Source: Dehalococcoidia bacterium
Lineage (GTDB): Bacteria; Chloroflexota; Dehalococcoidia; Bin125
Assembly (NCBI GenBank): GCA_022825265.1
Contig: JAJDXE010000010.1
Coordinates: 310,001 to 374,000 of the forward strand
Length of the DNA: 64,000 nucleotides
Direction of reading: 5' to 3'
Position 1 is the stretch's first letter. The number at the start of each line of letters is the position of its first letter. The notes below the pieces were generated by a model. It was not told where the DNA came from. It made no database searches and saw nothing but the letters and a program-made list of their open reading frames with translations. Made by a program: the position numbers and the translations under genes. Below, piece by piece: positions 62,102 through 64,000 of the stretch.

Positions 62102-62893
62102 CTAATTCATCCGCATTCCGCCATCGACGTTCAGGGACTGTCCGGTAATGTTGTTCGCTTCGTCGGAGGCGAAGAAGGCGACGGCATTGCCAATGTCCTC
62201 CGGCTTCTGTTCGCGACCGAGCGGCATGTTGGAGGCAATCACAGCCTCGAAGCGCTCGCGTCGGTCGACGACTTCCTCGGTGTGGTCGCCAGCGAACATG
62301 CCCTCGATCTGGCGCCAGAGGTCGGTCCAGAGCAGACCCGGGCAGATCGCGTTGACATTGATGTTGAAGCGGCCCAGTTCGGCGGCCTGCGATTGGGTAA
62401 TGCTGATCGCTCCGGCCTTGGAAGCGGAGTATGAGGCCATGCCGCCGCCGAGGCGGCCGGCGATCGAGGCGATGTTGACGATCTTGCCGCCGCCGCGCTC
62501 CTTGAAATGCGGAGCGACCGCCGAGGTGACCTTCCAGATGCCCTTGAGGTTGACTTCGTAGCAGCGATCCCAGTCGGCCTCGGTTTCGTCGACGCCGAAG
62601 TTGTCGGGCGGGACCCCGGCGTTGTTGACGAGGATGTCGATCCCGCCGAATTCTGAGATCGCCTTCTCCACGCTGCTCGAGATCGAATCCTCGCTCGTCA
62701 CATCCATTTCCAGCGCCAGCGTGCTCACGCCGTGCTGACTCCCGAGCTCGGCCGCGGTTTCGCCGGCCAGATCGCTGAGCAGGTCGGCGACGATGACGGT
62801 CGCGCCCTCTCTGGCCAACACCGTGGCGATGCCTTTGCCAATGCCCCGCGCGGAGCCGGTCACCAATGCAACCTTGTCGTCCAGTCGTCCCAT
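62102..62893 (-). CDS. Short-chain dehydrogenase/reductase (SDR copy 1)
   Basis: A 263-aa classical SDR. The cofactor motif TGSARGIGKG is at 12-21, NNAG follows in DILVNNAGVPPDN, and the catalytic Tyr and Lys are in SYSASKAG. FabG-like or steroid/alcohol dehydrogenase activity is possible. It closely resembles the gene at 63053-63844 along its full length, sharing WDRCYEVNLK/WDRCFEVNLK, CPGLLWTDLWR/CPGLLWTDMWR and the final NVDGGMRMN, so the two arose by tandem duplication. Confidence 0.9.
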   Translation of the reverse strand: MGRLDDKVALVTGSARGIGKGIATVLAREGATVIVADLLSDLAGETAAELGSQHGVSTLALEMDVTSEDSISSSVEKAISEFGGIDILVNNAGVPPDNFGVDETEADWDRCYEVNLKGIWKVTSAVAPHFKERGGGKIVNIASIAGRLGGGMASYSASKAGAISITQSQAAELGRFNINVNAICPGLLWTDLWRQIEGMFAGDHTEEVVDRRERFEAVIASNMPLGREQKPEDIGNAVAFFASDEANNITGQSLNVDGGMRMN

Positions 62894-62931
62894 GATTCTC
62901 GTCCAGTTCTAGTGCTACTGCATTGACCATG

Positions 62932-62992
62932 GTGCGCCGAACCTGCGTTTCCGGTAGCAGGTCGGCTCGCGATCAGATTAGCGGCCGCTTGC
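62932..62992. repeat. Duplicated upstream block, copy before SDR1
   Basis: GCGCCGAA, CGTTTC, then ATCAGATTAGCGGCC in the same order and spacing as at 63894-63955 upstream of SDR2. On the - strand both copies read ...AANLIASR..., so this block is probably a relict of the coding tail found intact at 63890-64000. Confidence 0.5.
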
Positions 62993-63052
62993 TGGCCGGA
63001 CTCTACAGCGACTGTCGACCGTTCCTGGTCGGACTTGCAGCCGAGTCCCGGT

Positions 63053-63844
63053 TCAGTTCATCCGCATGCCGCCGTCGACGTTGAGCGCTTGTCCGGTGAT
63101 GTTCTTCGCGTCGTCCGAGGCGAAGAACGCGACCGCCATACCGATGTCTTCCGGCGTCTGCTCCCGACCGAGCGGCATGTTGTTTTTCACCGCTGTCTCG
63201 AATGCCGCGCGGCGGTCGACGACCTCATCTGCGTGATCGCCAACCAGCATCCCCTCGAGCTTGCGCCACATGTCGGTCCAGAGCAGGCCCGGGCAAACGG
63301 CATTGACGTTGACGTTGTGCGGTCCGAGTTCGATCGCCTGCGACTGGGTGATACTGACGGCGCCGGCCTTGGAGGCCGAGTAGGCGGCGATCGTGCCACC
63401 CTGCCGTGCGGCGATGGAGGCGATGTTGACGATCTTGCCGCCGCCGTTCTCGATGAAGTGCGGCTTCAGCGCGCTGCTGACTTTCCAGATCGCCTTCAGG
63501 TTGACCTCGAAGCAGCGATCCCAGTCCGACTCAACCTCGTTCTCGCTCAGGTTGTCCGGAGCGACGCCCGCGTTGTTGACCAGGATGTCAATCCGGCCCA
63601 TCTCCGAGAGCGCCTGCTCCACGTTGGTCGCGACCGAGTCCTCGCTGGTCACATCCATCTCCAGCGCCATCGTCGTGACTCCATGCCGATTCTGCAGCTC
63701 ACCGGCGGTCTGAAAGGCCAGATCAATCAACAGGTCGGCCACGATCACATCGGCGCCCTCCCTGGCCAGCACCGTGGCGATGCCCTTGCCGATTCCTCGC
63801 GCGCTCCCGGTGACCAACGCGACCTTGCCATCCAGTCGTCCCAT
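63053..63844 (-). CDS. Short-chain dehydrogenase/reductase (SDR copy 2)
   Basis: A 263-aa SDR, paralogue of the gene at 62102-62893. Motifs: TGSARGIGKG at 12-21, DILVNNAGVAPDN, and the Tyr-Lys pair in AYSASKAGA with the Ser in IVNIASIAARQGG. AAGGA precedes the ATG at 63842-63844. Substrate unknown; copies probably differ in preference. Confidence 0.9.
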   Translation of the reverse strand: MGRLDGKVALVTGSARGIGKGIATVLAREGADVIVADLLIDLAFQTAGELQNRHGVTTMALEMDVTSEDSVATNVEQALSEMGRIDILVNNAGVAPDNLSENEVESDWDRCFEVNLKAIWKVSSALKPHFIENGGGKIVNIASIAARQGGTIAAYSASKAGAVSITQSQAIELGPHNVNVNAVCPGLLWTDMWRKLEGMLVGDHADEVVDRRAAFETAVKNNMPLGREQTPEDIGMAVAFFASDDAKNITGQALNVDGGMRMN

Positions 63845-63889
63845 GTTGAGCGTCCTTCTCTATCGGTGTTGGGGCCAGCTTCGGAGTAG

Positions 63890-64000
63890 CTATTGCGCGC
63901 CGAATCGACGTTTCTGAGGGGCCGTCCGACTCGCAATCAGATTAGCGGCCAATTGCTTCAACGGCTTGCGATGCACCCTCGCCATCACGATCAGCAGGCC
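63890..64000 (-). CDS. C-terminal fragment of an upstream gene (window edge)
   Basis: Reading in from the window edge gives GLLIVMARVHRKPLKQLAAN and LIASRTAPQKRRFGAQ before a TAG at 63890-63892, 45 bases upstream of SDR2. An AANLIASR relict occurs in the matching position before SDR1, which supports this being a real coding tail. Too short to name. Confidence 0.35.
   Translation of the reverse strand, partial: GLLIVMARVHRKPLKQLAANLIASRTAPQKRRFGAQ
63894..63955. repeat. Duplicated upstream block, copy before SDR2
   Basis: Partner of the block at 62932-62992, sharing GCGCCGAA, CGTTTC and ATCAGATTAGCGGCC in order. This copy overlaps the coding tail read from the window edge. Confidence 0.5.

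Overview
The window is high-GC bacterial DNA with short intergenic gaps and genes on both strands. It carries single-copy housekeeping genes (rph, serA, mutS2, rarA, glpK, glpD, an nfuA-like gene and a tRNA-Ile2) alongside many oxidative catabolic genes: an LLM-type flavin oxygenase, a Baeyer-Villiger monooxygenase, Rieske proteins, a CocE hydrolase, enoyl-CoA hydratase and short-chain dehydrogenases. A selenocysteine pathway gene (selA) is also present. This mix suggests an aerobic heterotroph. A Chloroflexota lineage such as Dehalococcoidia/SAR202 would fit, but that placement is an inference from gene content, not from a marker phylogeny.

Layout. 1-6300: truncated amidase, rph, a tandem-HIT protein, a DUF1015 protein, serA and a class V aminotransferase. 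6414-11727: selA, a LigB/Memo-like protein, mutS2 and an unknown protein, in a tight same-strand run. 11836-15112: rarA, a Nudix hydrolase, a DinB-fold protein and small unknowns. 15187-20261: a large M16 peptidase lipoprotein and a membrane-anchored EEP-family protein. 20258-29888: an oxygenase and carboxylase cluster. 29889-31400: decayed DNA with a metallopeptidase remnant and a degenerate 10-bp periodic repeat. 31401-38644: an MFS transporter, a NarL-type two-component pair and an 1179-aa secreted repeat protein. 38645-40027: remnants of a conjugative coupling ATPase abutting the 3' end of tRNA-Ile2, which looks like an old integration scar. 40083-43942: DUF192 lipoprotein, a tiny membrane peptide, glpK and glpD. 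43939-52087: a copper ATPase, ATP-grasp enzyme, MFS transporter, histone-deacetylase-family protein, a radical SAM selenoprotein and an NfuA-like Fe-S protein. 52159-56780: CocE hydrolase, NIPSNAP protein, an unknown 594-aa coiled-coil protein and a toxin-antitoxin-like pair. 56786-64000: methyltransferase, DapB-like reductase, flavin reductase, DinB protein, SppA-type peptidase, Rieske ferredoxin, enoyl-CoA hydratase and two tandem SDR paralogues.

The main result is at 50069-51448. The radical SAM gene appears to stop at a TGA after a terminal Cys, but the same frame continues as Cys-TGA-Ala-Glu-Pro plus 22 more codons. A hairpin with the geometry of a bacterial SECIS follows the TGA. The extended frame ends at a TAG that overlaps the stop of the convergent gene inside one CTAG. 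Four other convergent pairs in the window also have overlapping ends. With selA in the same window, this is best read as a selenoprotein with a CUAEP tail.

Other items worth attention are the secreted repeat protein beside a two-component system, an alpha/beta hydrolase lacking its nucleophile next to a Baeyer-Villiger monooxygenase, a glycerol kinase frame with no ATG, GTG or TTG start, dispersed degenerate 10-bp repeats, GC-rich palindromes at gene ends, and an SDR duplication that seems to have copied the tail of the upstream gene.
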